This document shows, in pieces, positions 17,096 through 26,192 of a stretch of DNA of 64,000 bases (within the stretch, counting starts at the first letter, position 1; every line of letters begins with the position of its first letter). Below the pieces are notes generated by a model. The model did no database searches and was not told the origin of the DNA. It saw nothing but the letters and a program-made list of their open reading frames with translations. The translations under genes and the position numbers were made by a program. This DNA is from Alphaproteobacteria bacterium (GTDB lineage Bacteria > Pseudomonadota > Alphaproteobacteria > JAEUKQ01 > JAIBAD01). The DNA lies in the NCBI GenBank assembly GCA_019695395.1, contig JAIBAD010000002.1:23486-87485 (forward strand). The letters run 5' to 3'.

Positions 17096-19660
17096 CTAGA
17101 TAACTATATTGACGATACGATTAACAACAACAATAATTTTTTTGATAGGTTTTCCTTCAAAAGATTTTTTAAATTGGATATTTTCTAACGCCAATGTTTC
17201 AAGCTCTTTAGCCGATAAATTATTTGGAACATCCACCGTTGCTTTAAGTTTGCCATTAAGTTGCAAGGCAATAGTAACCTTAGTTTCTTGCAATAAATCT
17301 TTATTAAAAGATGGCCAAGCTGTTTCTGCAACTAAAGAAGAATGTCCAAGTTTTTGCCAAATTTCTTCAGCAAGATGGGGCATCATCGGAGATATAAGTA
17401 AACATAAAGCTTCTAAAGCTTCACGAAGAACAAGGCCTTGATCTTGATCTTTACTTTGACTTTTAAATTCTTCAATGGCGTTGACAAGTTCATGAATACG
17501 CGCAACCGCACGATTGAAATGAAATTTTTCTATATCCTCCCCAACGGCACAAATTGTTTTATGAACAATATGACGTAATTTTTGATTCTGATCATTAAGG
17601 GTAGATGGAATTGGCACCCCTATTTTAGAGAGCATGGGATAAGATTCATCAACAAGGCGCCATAATTTTTGGTTAAAACGCCAAGCCCCTTGAATACCGG
17701 CATCGGTCCATTCCAAATCCCGTTCTGGGGGGCTATCTGATAAAATAAACCATCTGGCTGTATCTGCCCCATAAAGATCAATAATATGGTTTGGATCAAC
17801 CACATTTTTTTTCGATTTGCTCATTTTCTCGGACCTGCCTCTATGGACAGGTTGACCGGTTTTTTCATGAATATATTGTGTATTTTCTTTTTTTACTTCA
17901 TCAGGATATAACCAATTTCCTGAAAGATCCCGGTAGGTTTCATGACATACCATACCTTGGGTAAATAAACCTTGGAAAGGTTCCTCTAAATCAACATATC
18001 CACAATCTTTAAGGGCTTTGGTAAAGAATCTTGCGTAAAGAAGATGCAAAATAGCATGTTCAATTCCACCTATATATTGGTCAACAGGTAGCCAATGCTT
18101 AATAGCTTTTTTATCCAAAGGATTGGGTGCTGTTTGGGGCGTACAAAATCTGATAAAATACCAAGATGATTCAAAAAAGGTATCCAGTGTATCTGTTTCT
18201 CTTTGGGCTTTTGTTTGACATTTGGGGCATAAAACGTGTTTCCAGGTTGGATGATGATCCAAAGGATTACCTGGTTTATTAAATTCAACATCATCAGGTA
18301 ATAAAACAGGAAGATCATTATCAGGTATAGCAACAGGTCCACATTGTGGACAATGAATAATGGGTATGGGGCATCCCCAATAACGTTGTCGTGAAATTCC
18401 CCAATCGCGTAAGCGATAGATGGTGGTACCTTCGCCCTGGCCTATTTCTTTTAATTTTTGGATAATTTTTTTCTTGGCTTCATCGGTTGACATACCATCA
18501 AGAAAAGAAGAATTAATCATAACCCCTTTATCAGTGAAAGGTATTTTAGGTGATTCGGATGATGTGGAATGATCAGGAATCACAACTGTTTTAATAGGTA
18601 ATTTGTAAAGAGTTGCAAATTCAAAATCACGTTGATCATGGGCAGGGCATCCAAAAAGAGCACCTGTTCCATAATCCATCATCACGAAATTGGCAATATA
18701 AACAGGTAAATATAAATTAGGTATAAAAGGATGTTGAACCTTAAGATCTGTATCGATGCCCTTTTTTTCGATTGTACTTATGGCTGATTCTTGGGTGGAT
18801 GATTGATTAACAATTTTAATAAAATTTTGGACGGCAGAATTATGGGCAGCAATCTTTTGGGCCAAAGGATGATGGGCAGAAATAGCTATAAAAGATGCCC
18901 CAAATAATGTTTCTGGCCGGGTCGAAAAGACTTCAATAAAATCTTGGCTATCCGATAGATTAAAGCGGATTTTTGCCCCCATGGATTGACCAATCCAATT
19001 TTCTTGCATTAATCTAACTTTTTCTGGCCATCCCTCTAATTTTTCTAAATCTTTTAAAAGGGCATTTGTTTTATCAGTAATTTTAAAGAACCATTGGGGC
19101 AATTCACGTTTTTCGACCAAGGCCCCTGAACGCCACCCTCTTCCTTCGATAACTTGTTCATTGGCTAAAACTGTTTGATCAACAGGATCCCAATTTACAA
19201 TTCCCTTTTTTTGATAAATAAGATTATGGCGATAAAAATCCAGGAACATTTTTTGTTCATAACGGTAATAGTCAGGATGACATGTTGCAATTTCCCTGGA
19301 CCAATCTATAGATAACCCCATAGATTTAAGTTGCTCCCGCATCGTTTTAATATTTTGGTAGGTCCAAGTTTTAGGATGAACATTTTGGGCAATGGCCGCA
19401 TTTTCTGCGGGTAATCCAAAAGCATCCCATCCCATAGGATGCAAAACATTATACCCTTGGGCCCGCTTATAACGGGCAATAACATCACCCAGCGTATAAT
19501 TACGGACATGCCCCATATGGATTCGCCCAGATGGATAAGGAAACATTTCCAACACATAATATTTAGGCCTAGAATAGGATAAATCGCTTTCAAAACAGTG
19601 ACGATCAAGCCAAATTTTTTGCCATTTTATTTCTGATTCTTTAAAATTATACCGCGACAT
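17096..19660 (-). CDS. leuS: Leucyl-tRNA synthetase
   Basis: LeuRS charges tRNA-Leu. The 854-residue protein is full length for the bacterial type. The class I HIGH motif appears as [11 protein letters not shown] (residues 41-51). The editing (CP1) domain follows, with [11 protein letters not shown] and the [17 protein letters not shown] segment that holds its catalytic aspartate. A zinc ribbon is visible around CPQCG and CPKCQ, then KMSKS as EKMSKSKKN. The C-terminal anticodon and tail domains end with [16 protein letters not shown]. It is 22 bases downstream of the DUF3576 gene and 8 bases upstream of lptE. All catalytic elements look intact. Confidence 0.98.
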   Translation of the reverse strand: MSRYNFKESEIKWQKIWLDRHCFESDLSYSRPKYYVLEMFPYPSGRIHMGHVRNYTLGDVIARYKRAQGYNVLHPMGWDAFGLPAENAAIAQNVHPKTWTYQNIKTMREQLKSMGLSIDWSREIATCHPDYYRYEQKMFLDFYRHNLIYQKKGIVNWDPVDQTVLANEQVIEGRGWRSGALVEKRELPQWFFKITDKTNALLKDLEKLEGWPEKVRLMQENWIGQSMGAKIRFNLSDSQDFIEVFSTRPETLFGASFIAISAHHPLAQKIAAHNSAVQNFIKIVNQSSTQESAISTIEKKGIDTDLKVQHPFIPNLYLPVYIANFVMMDYGTGALFGCPAHDQRDFEFATLYKLPIKTVVIPDHSTSSESPKIPFTDKGVMINSSFLDGMSTDEAKKKIIQKLKEIGQGEGTTIYRLRDWGISRQRYWGCPIPIIHCPQCGPVAIPDNDLPVLLPDDVEFNKPGNPLDHHPTWKHVLCPKCQTKAQRETDTLDTFFESSWYFIRFCTPQTAPNPLDKKAIKHWLPVDQYIGGIEHAILHLLYARFFTKALKDCGYVDLEEPFQGLFTQGMVCHETYRDLSGNWLYPDEVKKENTQYIHEKTGQPVHRGRSEKMSKSKKNVVDPNHIIDLYGADTARWFILSDSPPERDLEWTDAGIQGAWRFNQKLWRLVDESYPMLSKIGVPIPSTLNDQNQKLRHIVHKTICAVGEDIEKFHFNRAVARIHELVNAIEEFKSQSKDQDQGLVLREALEALCLLISPMMPHLAEEIWQKLGHSSLVAETAWPSFNKDLLQETKVTIALQLNGKLKATVDVPNNLSAKELETLALENIQFKKSFEGKPIKKIIVVVNRIVNIVI

Positions 19661-19681
19661 AAATTTACCCTAAACTATTAA

Positions 19682-20332
19682 TTATTCCCCATTTTGGGCA
19701 ATACGTAATTCTCGGGCTTTGACCAGAATGGCATTTTCAAGATTGGTTAATGTGTCATTGCTTACATTACTATCCAACCATTCTTCACCTGTTTTTTCTT
19801 GTCGAAAAACGGATGCGCTAATTCCATCGGCCCGCAAATCCCTACTTAAAATACGCACGTTTACTTTAAATCGTTCATTGGGTGATTCTGGTGGTGAATA
19901 CCAATCTGTAATAATAACCCCCCCAAAAGGATCAGCAGATGCCAAAGGCATGAAAGCAAGCGTATCAATGGCAGCGCGCCATAAAAAACTATTAACGCCT
20001 ATACCATTTCCTGTATTTTCATCTGTGGGTTGATCAGTTTTGCCAAAAAGCTGTAGCCCTTCATCCCCCCAAATTGTACCCGGAGGTTGCTTCGCAGCCC
20101 GCCGTCTTTTAGCACCACTTGATTCTTCAATGGGGTTATCATAAGTGCCAACCGAAGAACAAGAAACACAATAAAAACTAAGACATATGATAATTAAAAA
20201 TCGAATCCCCTGTTTTTTGTTAAAAAGGTGATTAAGAATTGGTTTGATGAGGATTTGATCAAAAACAAAGCTTTTTTTAAAAAAATTGATGAAAAGTAAT
20301 AAAAGATTACTTAACAAACTATTATATTTCAT
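19682..20332 (-). CDS. DUF3576 family lipoprotein
   Basis: This 216-residue protein has a hydrophobic segment FLIIICLSFYCVSCSSVG around residues 44-61, consistent with a lipoprotein signal ending at a cysteine. The mature part contains TIWGDEGLQLFG, GIGVNSFLWRAAIDTLAFMP and SADPFGGVIITDWYSPP, which I recognise as the alphaproteobacterial DUF3576 domain. The family is unstudied but is almost always next to leuS and lptE, suggesting an envelope role linked to outer-membrane assembly. The 43 residues before the signal are unusual for a lipoprotein; either the start is annotated too far upstream, or a non-ATG start lies closer. I see no better start. Confidence 0.82.
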   Translation of the reverse strand: MKYNSLLSNLLLLFINFFKKSFVFDQILIKPILNHLFNKKQGIRFLIIICLSFYCVSCSSVGTYDNPIEESSGAKRRRAAKQPPGTIWGDEGLQLFGKTDQPTDENTGNGIGVNSFLWRAAIDTLAFMPLASADPFGGVIITDWYSPPESPNERFKVNVRILSRDLRADGISASVFRQEKTGEEWLDSNVSNDTLTNLENAILVKARELRIAQNGE

Positions 20333-20801
20333 ACCAAATCCTTATGATTAATCTGGAAATTAAAATAAATCGAACAAAGGGATTATTTTAACAGTTAACT
20401 AGGCTTACTGATTCTTGAATTTTTAAATTCTATTATAATGACATAAAACAAAATTTTAAGAAAATCTAGAGGTTTCAAATTAAAAAACCTTAAAAAACTG
20501 GGTTTTTTTCTTAAAACAAGAAAGAATAACTTAGCCCTTAGATAGGTCAAAATCTAAATTTCTTGGATTGTTGATTATTAATTAATTTTTAAACTCTATT
20601 CTTTTAAAATTGATTTAATAATTATTATATTTTTTTGATCTTTTATCAGGTTAGTATACAATAAAAGTATAATATTTTTGAAATGTAGGGGAATTTTCAA
20701 TTATTTTAATTTTAAATTGGGTTTTTTTAAATGGGAAGACAAAATTGTGTCTTGCGCGCAACAGTATTTTTTAAAACCCTTAATTTTTAGTTAAAACATT
20801 C
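20333..20801. other. AT-rich gap upstream of the porin promoter
   Basis: No coding frame is convincing here. A weak hairpin (AAAAAACC paired with GGTTTTTT, 20482-20508) lies in the middle. The left end must carry the promoter of the leftward DUF3576-leuS-lptE-holA genes, but I could not place it with confidence. The right end runs into the porin promoter at 20802. Confidence 0.4.
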
Positions 20802-20829
20802 TTGACCCTGCCTTTCAACTCTATAGTAT
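20802..20829 (+). promoter_or_regulatory. Likely sigma70 promoter of the porin gene
   Basis: TTGACC (20802-20807) is followed after 16 bases by TAGTAT (20824-20829), giving a predicted start near 20836 and a leader of about 145 bases before the porin ATG. The -35 is one base off consensus and the -10 two bases off. A strong dedicated promoter suits an abundant outer-membrane protein. Assignment is by eye. Confidence 0.5.
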
Positions 20830-20880
20830 CGCTAAAGAGCAAGGGTTTTATTCTTGTTAAAGATTAAAATCAATGCACGT

Positions 20881-20936
20881 CTGGTGACGCCGCAAGGCAA
20901 GAATATGGGGGCTGGCCCTCCAGGTTAAGACGCCAG
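20881..20936 (+). ncRNA. Structured porin leader RNA, three-stem fold
   Basis: A conspicuous GC-rich island inside AT-rich DNA folds on paper into a three-way junction: an outer stem CTGGTG (20881-20886) with CGCCAG (20931-20936), a hairpin GCC-GCAA-GGC with a GNRA tetraloop (20889-20898), and a hairpin CTGG-CCCT-CCAG (20112 bases further is not meant; positions 20912-20923). It lies in the predicted 5' leader of the porin mRNA, about 45 bases before the ATG. It matches none of the riboswitch consensus patterns I know (TPP, cobalamin, c-di-GMP, SAM, FMN, glycine). It could bind a small RNA, protect the message, or be an independent small RNA. Confidence 0.45.
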
Positions 20937-20981
20937 TCAACCATTATAGTTTAAAATAGTTTTGTTATAGGGAAGTGTACG

Positions 20982-22184
20982 ATGAAACAAATTCTTTTCG
21001 GAACAACCGCTCTTGTAGCTGCCGGAATGCTAACGGGAACAGCCTTTGCGGAAGATCCCATAAAGCTCAGCCTTGGGGGTTTTTATCAGGCTGCTATGGG
21101 TCACGTTTTTGATGATGGCGAAGAAAATGATAGTGAACGCTCTGCCAATGACCATCATGATTATGCAATTAAACAAAATATCGAAATTTACTTTTTAGGT
21201 AGCACAACATTAGACAACGGTTTAACAGTTGGTACCCGCGTTGAATTAGAAGGTCAAAACAACGGTGACCAAATTGACGCTGCTTATGCTTATTTCCGCG
21301 GTGGTTTCGGGGAAATTCGTGTGGGTGATTTCGGTTCTGTCGGTGGTTTGATGTGTCTTGAAGTACCATCTGCCGGTCTTTTTGGTGCTTCTGGTATGAA
21401 TGCTGCCTTTATCTTCACAAACGTTCAAGGCCGTGTTGCTGATGGTGGTGGTCGTTTCCCAGCACAAGAAATTGATAACAATACAATGTGCGACACTGTA
21501 GGAAGCAGTGATAAAGCAACCAAAATTGCTTACTTCACCCCTGTTCTTTCAGGTTTCCGTATGGGTGTTTCATATGCACCAAACGATGCTGAAGACGAAC
21601 CAGCTAACCAAAATGGTACAAGAAGTGACAAAGACGAAGGCCAAAATTCTGAACAATTGTCCTTGGGTGCAGAATACTCTAATAAATTTGGCGCAGTTGG
21701 CGTTAATATGGCAGCTTTTTGGGAACGCGCTTTCAAACGTGAAAAACGTGGTGGCGGTAAAGATGGCCAACATATGGGTGATAATGAAACTTGGGGTATT
21801 GGTGGTACAGTAGGATTTGCTGGCTTTACCTTGGGTGCCAACTTTAACCAAACAAGTAACATTGACAATATTGTAGATGATATTGATTCAACCAAATGGG
21901 GTCTTGGTGCCACATATAATTGGGATGAATGGACACTTGGTTTAGGTTATGCCCATGGTTCATATGATGCCGTAAGTCTTGATGGTCTTCACAAAAATGG
22001 TCACGATCGTGATACATTGGATACAGTATCATTTAGCATGCAATATGCCTTGGGACCAGGGATTACTCTTGATGCGGGCTTAAACTATGATGTTTATGAC
22101 GATGCAAGAGACGAAGGTCAAAATGATTTAGATGGTGATTACAAAGGTGTCAGCATTGCCACTGGTTTTGGTATTACATTCTAA
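20982..22184 (+). CDS. Gram-negative porin
   Basis: This is a 400-residue outer-membrane general porin. It has a clear signal peptide (residues 1-23, cleaved after TAFA), a mature N-terminus IKLSLGGFYQAAMG typical of the porin superfamily, alternating amphipathic strands, the EIRVGDFGSVGG segment that leads into loop 3, acidic surface loops with Asn/Asp/Glu-rich stretches, and a C-terminal phenylalanine (GFGITF) for recognition by the Bam complex. A Shine-Dalgarno-like AGGGAAG precedes the ATG. Base composition is visibly less AT-rich than in neighbouring genes, as expected for strong codon bias in an abundant protein. It has its own promoter, leader and terminator. Confidence 0.94.
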   Translation: MKQILFGTTALVAAGMLTGTAFAEDPIKLSLGGFYQAAMGHVFDDGEENDSERSANDHHDYAIKQNIEIYFLGSTTLDNGLTVGTRVELEGQNNGDQIDAAYAYFRGGFGEIRVGDFGSVGGLMCLEVPSAGLFGASGMNAAFIFTNVQGRVADGGGRFPAQEIDNNTMCDTVGSSDKATKIAYFTPVLSGFRMGVSYAPNDAEDEPANQNGTRSDKDEGQNSEQLSLGAEYSNKFGAVGVNMAAFWERAFKREKRGGGKDGQHMGDNETWGIGGTVGFAGFTLGANFNQTSNIDNIVDDIDSTKWGLGATYNWDEWTLGLGYAHGSYDAVSLDGLHKNGHDRDTLDTVSFSMQYALGPGITLDAGLNYDVYDDARDEGQNDLDGDYKGVSIATGFGITF

Positions 22185-22210
22185 TAAATTTACCATTTAG
22201 TTACAGAAAA

Positions 22211-22236
22211 GGGGAAGCTTCGGCTTCCCTTTTTTC
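22211..22236 (+). terminator. Intrinsic terminator of the porin gene
   Basis: GGGAAGC (22212-22218), a TTCG tetraloop and GCTTCCC (22223-22229) form a perfect seven-pair stem followed by six T residues. It begins 28 bases after the porin stop codon. This is one of the best intrinsic terminators in the window. Confidence 0.93.
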
Positions 22237-22314
22237 ATGTGGATTTCATTTTAAATAAAATGGTACATTAATATATGTGCGTTATTCTAAAAATAAATTT
22301 GTCTGGATTAAATA

Positions 22315-23025
22315 ATGAATGACACAAAAAATTTAATTGAACAGCAAGAAATTATTAAACAAAGATTTTTTCAAATTAAATCCCAGATAGAAGAAAAAAT
22401 TAAATCTAAAAAAAGTAACACAGTAAATAGCATTAAAATCTTCCCTAAAATTGCACTTGCGACAAAAACCCAACCCCCTGAGTATATAGAACCTTTATTA
22501 AAAATTGGTCATCGCTGTTTCGCAGAAAATAAAGTCCAAGAAGCTTACAATAAATGGCCCTTATTTCGGCAGGATTATTCCGATATTGATTTACATTTAA
22601 TTGGTCCATTACAAACCAATAAAATAAAACAAGCCCTAACTTTATTTGACGTTATTGAAACCATAGATCGTATATCTTTGGCAGAATCAATGGCAGTTTT
22701 ATTAAAAAAAAATCCAAAGAAAATAAAATTTTTAATCCAAGTTAATACAGGAAATGAACCACAAAAGTCTGGGGTAAAATTAAATGACACAGAATATTTT
22801 ATAGATTTTTGTCTGAAAAAACTTGCTTTGCCAATCGTTGGATTGATGTGTATCCCACCTTATGGCCAAAATCCAATACCGCATTTTAAATTACTAGCGG
22901 ATTTAGCCCACAAATATAAATTTCAAGAATTAAGTATGGGGATGAGCAACGATTTTCTACAGGCTCTTGATGCAGGGGCTACTGAGGTACGAATTGGCAC
23001 AGCGATTTTTGGTTTAAGAAAATAG
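22315..23025 (+). CDS. PLP homeostasis protein (YggS/PLPBP family)
   Basis: This is a single-domain TIM-barrel protein that binds pyridoxal 5'-phosphate and keeps PLP and amino acid pools balanced. The 236 residues include the cofactor lysine in IALATKTQPPE (Lys51), FAENKVQEAYNKW, LIGPLQTNKIKQA (here Pro replaces the more usual His), and the phosphate-binding SMGMSNDFLQAL near the C-terminus with RIGTAIFG. It stands alone after the porin terminator and is convergent with the oxygenase fusion gene. No promoter stands out. Confidence 0.93.
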   Translation: MNDTKNLIEQQEIIKQRFFQIKSQIEEKIKSKKSNTVNSIKIFPKIALATKTQPPEYIEPLLKIGHRCFAENKVQEAYNKWPLFRQDYSDIDLHLIGPLQTNKIKQALTLFDVIETIDRISLAESMAVLLKKNPKKIKFLIQVNTGNEPQKSGVKLNDTEYFIDFCLKKLALPIVGLMCIPPYGQNPIPHFKLLADLAHKYKFQELSMGMSNDFLQALDAGATEVRIGTAIFGLRK

Positions 23026-23090
23026 CCTAAAAATTTTTATAAAACTATAGGCATTCTAGCTTTTAAAACTAAGCTGCATTTAAAAATAAA

Positions 23091-24179
23091 TTACTTATCC
23101 TTTTTAATATGTGAAGGGTTAAGTTTTCGTAAAAATGATAATAAAACGAATCTCTCACCCTGTAATAAAGGTTTTGCTTCATGCAAAATTGTTGTTGAAA
23201 AGATTAATGCAGATCCAGCTTCTGGACGATAATCATTGAAACCATATTCAGGAAAATAAAGATTACCTCCAACAAAATCGTCATTTAGATTAAGTGACAT
23301 TGCAAATACCCGGTCGCTTGTTTCTTCTGATGCATCATCACGATGCGGTTTGAAATAGTCACCACGTTCTGCATTATAGCAGGTCAGATGAAATTGGTCG
23401 AAATAAAAACCTTGAAACCGAAAAACTTTTTGTAATTCTGGGGCGATGCGTCTACCAATTGTAAAACTTAATTTTTGAATAAGATCGGGCTCTTTAATAG
23501 GTTGATAACGATTTTTTTTCAAATCATAATGAACACGTTCAACAGCTTGACCATCAATTACAGATAAAACTTTACCTTCTTCAATGGTCTCTTTATTCCA
23601 TCTTTCAATTAAACTTTGGCATGTGTTAAAATCCAGAACCCTGGGTAACATTAAAACGGGGGCAAAATTGCTTAAAATATGGGATGAAAAATTTTTATTT
23701 AGAGTATCAATTTTGGATAAAATAATATCCCATATTTCAGAATTTTCTTCATATATCTGAAGAATTCTTTGATTAGGGTCAAGTAAAAGACCGAGATTCT
23801 TTTGTCCATGATTTTTTTCCCCATGATTTTTTTGGGAAGATAAATCTACAACTGCTTCAAAGTAGGCTTTTGAAATTTTACCCAAGGGATCAGATAATAA
23901 TTTTATATCGGAATTTGTATTAATTGTATTGGCAAATTTTGTTATTACTTCTGGGCTGGTAACAATAATGATATGTGCTTTTTGATAAAATTTTTCTTGA
24001 TGATCAAAAAAATATTTGGCTTTAATTTCTGCGTCAGAATTGTTTGATTGAATGAAATATAACAGAATATATTGACCTTTGACCAAATCATAAAAAGATC
24101 TTAGTTTGCCTAAAGAATCAGGAAGGGCAAAATTGGGTGCTCTATCGCCTACTGTTAAAATTAATTTTGAAGGATTCAT
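23091..24179 (-). CDS. Peroxiredoxin-like domain fused to a 2OG-Fe(II) oxygenase
   Basis: This 362-residue protein has two parts. Residues about 8-165 resemble the AhpC/TSA peroxiredoxin fold (GDRAPNFALPD opening, YILLYFIQSNN strand), but the peroxidatic cysteine is absent: no Cys follows the YILLYF strand. Residues about 180-355 look like a prolyl-4-hydroxylase-type 2-oxoglutarate/iron oxygenase, with the iron ligands His279 and Asp281 in FKPHRDD and His333 in ILHEA, and Arg343 for 2-oxoglutarate. Between them is a short repeated NHG-rich linker. The oxygenase looks catalytically complete; the first domain may bind a protein or sense thiols. The substrate is unknown. It is 21 bases downstream of ribA. 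Confidence 0.82.
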   Translation of the reverse strand: MNPSKLILTVGDRAPNFALPDSLGKLRSFYDLVKGQYILLYFIQSNNSDAEIKAKYFFDHQEKFYQKAHIIIVTSPEVITKFANTINTNSDIKLLSDPLGKISKAYFEAVVDLSSQKNHGEKNHGQKNLGLLLDPNQRILQIYEENSEIWDIILSKIDTLNKNFSSHILSNFAPVLMLPRVLDFNTCQSLIERWNKETIEEGKVLSVIDGQAVERVHYDLKKNRYQPIKEPDLIQKLSFTIGRRIAPELQKVFRFQGFYFDQFHLTCYNAERGDYFKPHRDDASEETSDRVFAMSLNLNDDFVGGNLYFPEYGFNDYRPEAGSALIFSTTILHEAKPLLQGERFVLLSFLRKLNPSHIKKDK

Positions 24180-24200
24180 GAAAGTATCTGGGGTACAGGG

Positions 24201-25349
24201 TTATTTATTAAAATTTATCTTATGGTTCATTTTTTCTTGTTTAGCCTGAAGGTAATTTTTATTATGAGTATTTGGTTTTATATTGATTAAAGTTTGATTG
24301 GCAACATGGATACCGTTTTTTTCCATATGATTAATTTTTTGCGGGCTGTTGGTCAAAAGATTAATAGTTGTAATATTAAGCATTTTTAAAATAGTTGCGG
24401 CAGTTTCATAAGAACGTTCATCTGCATCAAACCCCAAAAATTGGTTGGCCTGATAGGTGTCAATCCCTTGATCTTGCAATTGATAAGAACGTAATTTATT
24501 AATTAAGCCAATGCCCCGACCTTCTTGATTTAAATAAAGCAAAACACCCCCATCATTTTGAGACAAAGTAATTAAAGCTTGATGAAGTTGTTCACCACAA
24601 TCGCATCTAAGGCTGGCTAATAAATCACCTGTAAAGCAAGAAGAATGAATCCGACAAGAAACAGGATTAGATGATGGTTCGTAATTAACTAAAATGGCTA
24701 AATGATCTTTTAAATGGTCCGAGGTTCGAAATACTAAGATTTTAGCTAATATATTATGAGCCAAGGGAAGGTTGGCTTCGGCTATTTGGGTTAATATTTC
24801 TTCTTGATTTAGTGTAATATCTTTAAGAATTGCGCCATCTATATTCAAACATAAAGATAAATGAAAAAAAGAATTAAAAATTGATTCATCCTGTTTTTCA
24901 ATTTTAAAAAAGATAAAAGAAGGTAAAAGGTCGGCTTTTTTTACTAAAAGAAATATTTTGTCTAATAAAATTTGATCAATTTTATTCCCCTTTTTATCTT
25001 GGGGTAAAATTTTACCGTCAGCTTTTGAAATTTTAACAATAGGATTGATAAAAGATTGAAGATCATCCCATGTTGTTGATGTATCTAGTGAAAAAAGTGT
25101 AAAGCCATTTTCATGTGAAGGTAAAAAATTATGATTAAGAAATATAGGACTATCTTCCAAAGATTTAATTCGGGGATTTGATAAAACAAAATTAAGATCA
25201 ATAGAATGATTTTTTAAAAAATAAAATGTGGATGGATCAATTGTTTCCGAAGCTATAATTCCCCATTTACATTGATTATGGGTTAGGAGAATCATATCCC
25301 CTTGTTTTAAAGCTGCTTGGATACGATTTGTAATAAAATGATTGGGCAT
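24201..25349 (-). CDS. ribA: GTP cyclohydrolase II with a long N-terminal domain
   Basis: RibA opens GTP to start riboflavin synthesis. The C-terminal half (from about residue 205) has the zinc motif CFTGDLLASLRCDC (ligands Cys238, Cys249, Cys251) and the catalytic NQEGRGIGLINKL region. The N-terminal 195 residues are not the RibB domain of RibBA proteins: the DHBP synthase acidic motif is missing. This extended form is seen in other alphaproteobacteria, and the extra domain has no known activity. A separate ribB must therefore exist elsewhere if riboflavin is made. There is no FMN riboswitch in the 105 bases upstream. Confidence 0.9.
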   Translation of the reverse strand: MPNHFITNRIQAALKQGDMILLTHNQCKWGIIASETIDPSTFYFLKNHSIDLNFVLSNPRIKSLEDSPIFLNHNFLPSHENGFTLFSLDTSTTWDDLQSFINPIVKISKADGKILPQDKKGNKIDQILLDKIFLLVKKADLLPSFIFFKIEKQDESIFNSFFHLSLCLNIDGAILKDITLNQEEILTQIAEANLPLAHNILAKILVFRTSDHLKDHLAILVNYEPSSNPVSCRIHSSCFTGDLLASLRCDCGEQLHQALITLSQNDGGVLLYLNQEGRGIGLINKLRSYQLQDQGIDTYQANQFLGFDADERSYETAATILKMLNITTINLLTNSPQKINHMEKNGIHVANQTLINIKPNTHNKNYLQAKQEKMNHKINFNK

Positions 25350-25454
25350 AATTTAAAAGTAAAAGTTCGGCAAAGATAAAAAAATATGATATAATATCAA
25401 GATTATCATGATATAGATAATTTAAGTAAAATACTAATAAGATTCTGTAAAATT

Positions 25455-26159
25455 ATGAACAATAAAATAAACTTTCAGCAAAAAAAAATTTTGGTTTTTG
25501 ATCCTTATCAAAAAATTTCCTTATTAATTGTTGAACATCTTGGTTTATATCCAGAATTTGATGTGAATGAAGTTGAAAAGATTGATCATGCACTGGACAT
25601 GTTAAAACATGGTCATTATGACCATGTTTTTGTTCATGCTGAAACTTTGAATGATATAAGCTTAGATTTTTGTAAATTAGCTTATAAAGAATTTCCTAAT
25701 ATTTTTATTATTCTAATTGCAGATTCAAAAATTTATAAAAATTTGAACCCATTTTTGGTAAGTGGTGTTCGCTATTTCCTGGATAAACCTTTTCATATCA
25801 ATCAGCTTATTGCTTTGTTAAAAGAACAGAATTTAACCCATGCTGATACATCTTATCCAGCTTTATCTATAGGCCCCTATGATTTTTATCCCCATCTTAA
25901 ACTTCTTCTCCATAAAAAAAATAAAAAGGAAATAAGGTTAACAGAAAAAGAGTCAGCTATTTTAAGATTTTTATATGACCATGAAGGGATAGCCATGGAT
26001 CGCGAAACTTTGCTCGACAAGGTTTGGGGTTATAATTCTGGTGTTTCGACACGTACATTGGAAACTCATATGTATCGTCTTCGTCAAAAAATTGAACTTA
26101 ATCCGATTGAGGCGTCAATACTTATTACAGAAGAAAAAGGATATCGCCTTGTTAGTTAA
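25455..26159 (+). CDS. Atypical OmpR/PhoB-type response regulator
   Basis: This 234-residue protein has an N-terminal receiver-like domain (about 10-125) and a C-terminal winged helix (about 135-234) with typical LTEKESAILRFLYDHEG, LLDKVWGY, RTLETHMYRLRQKIE and ITEEKGYRLVS stretches. The receiver is degenerate: where YDLVLLD is expected the sequence reads YDHVFVH, putting His61 at the phospho-acceptor position, and only one acidic residue (Asp16) remains of the metal-binding pair. The conserved lysine (DKPF, Lys111) is kept. It is therefore probably phosphorylation-independent. No histidine kinase is nearby. The MBL and methyltransferase genes follow on the same strand and may be its operon. 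Confidence 0.87.
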   Translation: MNNKINFQQKKILVFDPYQKISLLIVEHLGLYPEFDVNEVEKIDHALDMLKHGHYDHVFVHAETLNDISLDFCKLAYKEFPNIFIILIADSKIYKNLNPFLVSGVRYFLDKPFHINQLIALLKEQNLTHADTSYPALSIGPYDFYPHLKLLLHKKNKKEIRLTEKESAILRFLYDHEGIAMDRETLLDKVWGYNSGVSTRTLETHMYRLRQKIELNPIEASILITEEKGYRLVS

Positions 26160-26192
26160 ATAATTAATTAAAATAAATAAGGATAATGCAAA

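Noticed and set aside
20482..20508. Terminator-like AT hairpin in the gap before the porin
   Set aside because: The stem is nearly all A-T and the loop large; it would be expected often by chance in such AT-rich DNA.
24201..25349. Bifunctional RibBA protein
   Set aside because: The N-terminal half lacks the acidic DHBP synthase motif, so only the GTP cyclohydrolase II activity is supported.
25350..25454. FMN riboswitch before ribA
   Set aside because: The leader is only about 100 AT-rich bases with no recognisable RFN element.
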